A stretch of DNA of 64,000 nt from an uncultured Methanospirillum sp. (GTDB lineage Archaea; Halobacteriota; Methanomicrobia; Methanomicrobiales; Methanospirillaceae), in NCBI RefSeq assembly GCF_963668475.1, contig NZ_OY764544.1:1240001-1304000 (forward strand), read 5' to 3'. Positions 62,057-64,000 of this stretch are shown here, piece by piece; the stretch's first letter is position 1; the number at the start of each line of letters is the position of its first letter. The notes under the pieces are model-generated. The model was given only the letters and a program-made list of their open reading frames with translations, did no database searches and was not told the origin of the DNA. Position numbers and translations under genes: made by a program.

Positions 62057-64000
62057 TTACTCAACTGCAGGTACAGGTGCAGGAAGACAGACAAAAAACC
62101 TCGCACCTTTCCCTTTTCCTTCACTCTCCACCCGGACTGTTCCTCTGTATAACCTGACCAGTCTGCGGACAATGGCAAGACCAAGCCCTGATGAACTCCG
62201 GTCATGACGGGAGGAGTCAGCCATATAAAACTCCTCAAAGACATGATCCTTCTCTTCTGCAGTCAGCCCGATTCCATTATCTCCCACCTGGATGCAGGCC
62301 ATCTCTCCTTCAGTATAGGATCTAATCCAGACAGACCCACCTTTTGATGTATACTTTGTAGCATTGCCGATGAGATTATCAAATACAGTACCTGCATCTG
62401 AATGGGAGAAAAGGAGTGAGAGATCATCAGAGACCTCAATTGAGATGTCTAACTCCTTCTTCTGGATGTAAATCCTGTGTTTCTGCAGGGATTCCAGGAG
62501 GACAGGCTTGATCAGAACTGGCTCTGGTTTCACCTCAATATCCTCCCTGCTCAGCCGTGCAATGGTCAGGATCTTCTCGGTCTGCTCCTGAATGGAGTAG
62601 ACTGACCTGAGCAGAACTGCCAGTGACTCCCTCGTAACCGGATCCGGTTCTTCCTCGATGAGGGCAGGCAGGAGGGCACGAAGCGGGGTGAGCGGAGTTT
62701 TCAGGTCATGGCCCAGCTGGGTGATGAAATCATCCTTCTGTTTCATCAGTTTGAAGACCTGTTCAGTCCGTTCCTTCACCCTCTTGTCAAGATCCTGGTT
62801 TATCTCGATCATCTGGTTCGCGAGAAAGTCCAGCTCCTTGTTCTTGTCAGCCATCTCGGCTGCATACCGCCGGAGTTGCTCTTCTGTCTTCTTCCTTCCG
62901 GTGATGTCACGTGCGACGATAAGCATTGCAGGGCTTCCCTGGAACACGATGGGTGCAGAAGACATCTCAACCGGAACAGGAGAGTGATCAAGCCTGACAA
63001 ACTCTTCTTCAGAGGTCAGCGTGGTGTCACCCTGACTTTCAGGCAGTTCAAACCTTGAATGGAACGTATGGAGAAGGGCAGGATGAATGATCTCTGACAT
63101 CCGTATCCCTTCTACGTTCAGGGAGTCAGGCATGCCAAGTAGTCTGGCACCTGCAGGATTGACAAAGAGCATGTCAGTTCCGTCATGGACAAAGATCGCA
63201 TCTGGGGAGAGATCAACAAGGCGCCTGTACCGGTCCTGGCTCTCCCGCAGAGCCCTCTCGGCAAACCTGCGTTCTTCTATCTCAGAGCGGAGAACTGAGT
63301 TCACCCGGGTCAGTTCTGCAGTCCGTTCTTCGACCCGGTGCTCAAGGTCCTCCCGTGACCTGACAAGTTCCTCTTCGGTCAGTTTCCTATCGGTAATATC
63401 CCTGATACTCTCGATTGCACCAACGATCTCTCCCTGTGAATCCCGTAAGGGGGAGGCAGCACCCCAGAGGTACCTCATTCCACCAGAAAAACCTGACATA
63501 TAGGCCTCGCCAACAACGGTATCCCCGTTCCATGAGATCGTGGAATATAATTTTTCAGAGTCCTCATCCACTTTCAGGGCAAGATCGATCAGAATTGGCC
63601 TCGTGGTTCCGTAGAAGGGTATGGCATAGGCGTAATCGCCCTTTCCCAGGTAATCACGTGCAGGTGCCCCGGTGAGCTGTTCCATCGCACGGTTCCATGC
63701 TATCACTACCCCCTGGCGATCGATGACAAAGGTTGCGTCAGGAAGAAAGTCAATGACATCAGCAAGCCTTCGTTCAGACTCACGGATTGCTTTTTCTGAC
63801 CTCTTTTGTTCTGAAATATCGAGAACAATCCCCCTGAATCCGGTGACCACTCCGTCTCTGTGTATCGGTGACGAGTAGATGACCACCGGGATGATGCTTC
63901 CATCGGAGCGGAAGGCACGATACTCATGTGGACCAATATCCCCGGAGAGAGGAATATCAGCCATATTTTTGACCGCTTTTGCCCGATCTTCAGGGATGAT
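62057..64000 (-). CDS. multi-PAS sensor histidine kinase (5' end outside window)
   Basis: The frame is open to the window edge, so the N-terminus is missing; the first visible Met (63964) lies inside a PAS domain. Counting from it: end of a PAS (1-50), a PAS with 'GKGDYAYAIPFYGTTRPILID' (65-195) of the same subtype as in the receiver protein at 38425, a coiled-coil (195-240), a third PAS (245-355), another coiled-coil, a HisKA domain with His419 ('ITQLGHDLKTPLTPLR') and HATPase_c with N-box 'FDNLIGNATKYTSKGG', 'VGDNGIGLTAEEKDHVFEEF' and 'SSGLGLAIVRRL'. The core differs from the 'RHDILNQL' kinases and is closer to bacterial ones. No membrane segment is visible. Confidence 0.92.
   Translation of the reverse strand: MIPEDRAKAVKNMADIPLSGDIGPHEYRAFRSDGSIIPVVIYSSPIHRDGVVTGFRGIVLDISEQKRSEKAIRESERRLADVIDFLPDATFVIDRQGVVIAWNRAMEQLTGAPARDYLGKGDYAYAIPFYGTTRPILIDLALKVDEDSEKLYSTISWNGDTVVGEAYMSGFSGGMRYLWGAASPLRDSQGEIVGAIESIRDITDRKLTEEELVRSREDLEHRVEERTAELTRVNSVLRSEIEERRFAERALRESQDRYRRLVDLSPDAIFVHDGTDMLFVNPAGARLLGMPDSLNVEGIRMSEIIHPALLHTFHSRFELPESQGDTTLTSEEEFVRLDHSPVPVEMSSAPIVFQGSPAMLIVARDITGRKKTEEQLRRYAAEMADKNKELDFLANQMIEINQDLDKRVKERTEQVFKLMKQKDDFITQLGHDLKTPLTPLRALLPALIEEEPDPVTRESLAVLLRSVYSIQEQTEKILTIARLSREDIEVKPEPVLIKPVLLESLQKHRIYIQKKELDISIEVSDDLSLLFSHSDAGTVFDNLIGNATKYTSKGGSVWIRSYTEGEMACIQVGDNGIGLTAEEKDHVFEEFYMADSSRHDRSSSGLGLAIVRRLVRLYRGTVRVESEGKGKGARFFVCLPAPVPAVE

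Noticed and set aside
1..64000. tRNA, rRNA, CRISPR arrays and insertion sequences
   Set aside because: I looked in the larger gaps for cloverleaf signatures, T-arm-like motifs, spaced direct repeats and transposase motifs and saw none. A covariance-model scan could still find a small RNA that I missed.

Overview
The window reads as chromosomal DNA of a hydrogenotrophic methanogen of the order Methanomicrobiales; a Methanospirillum-like genus is my best inference, not a proof. Support: archaeal-type PheS/PheT, TrpRS and a double-length EndA; a six-gene Ech-type energy-converting [NiFe] hydrogenase; TATA-type promoters; GGAGGTGA-type ribosome sites; and many PAS-rich histidine kinases and receiver proteins with the 'RHDILNQL' H-box common in these methanogens. 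No tRNA, rRNA, CRISPR array, insertion sequence or phage gene was found. About 95 percent of the window is coding.

Layout. 0-2 kb: end of a PAS histidine kinase and its receiver-PAS partner. 2-3.4 kb: two overlapping genes of unknown function behind an acylphosphatase-like gene. 3.5-10 kb: information processing (pheS-pheT, a HEPN/minimal nucleotidyltransferase pair, trpS, endA). 10-17 kb: an MFS exporter divergent from echABCDEF. 17-20.4 kb: orphan DNA methyltransferase, small membrane proteins, a cysteine-rich secreted protein and a GrpB-family protein. 20.4-30.7 kb: two DUF362 iron-sulfur proteins, a MarR-methyltransferase fusion behind a paired palindromic operator, an AEC permease, a chemoreceptor, an RRM protein, DedA and an ornithine cyclodeaminase/alanine dehydrogenase homologue. 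30.7-46.4 kb: signalling-rich accessory region with a 1319-aa receiver/7-PAS kinase, a receiver/3-PAS protein, a Cache-HAMP kinase, CstA, an HNH protein, a second MarR, a lone solute-binding protein, a second RRM protein and small enzymes. 46.5-51.4 kb: LemA, a split DUF2115 gene next to a membrane-anchored TPR/diadenylate-cyclase-like protein, and a large surface beta-helix protein. 51.6-55.1 kb: endonuclease IV, aldehyde dehydrogenase and a family-4 glycosyltransferase. 55.6-62 kb: a complete, tightly overlapped trpEGDCFBA operon. 62-64 kb: a further PAS kinase running off the end.

How the genes work together. Ech would couple the ion gradient to ferredoxin reduction by H2 for CO2 fixation. 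The trp operon makes tryptophan from chorismate; nearly every junction overlaps, and trpF has no ATG, GTG or TTG at its proper start. The signalling genes form a paralogous family built from the same PAS, receiver and kinase modules. The points most worth following are the membrane TPR/DAC protein with its split DUF2115 neighbour, the non-canonical trpF start, the MarR-methyltransferase operator, the two RRM proteins, and a 46-aa membrane ORF convergent with ech.
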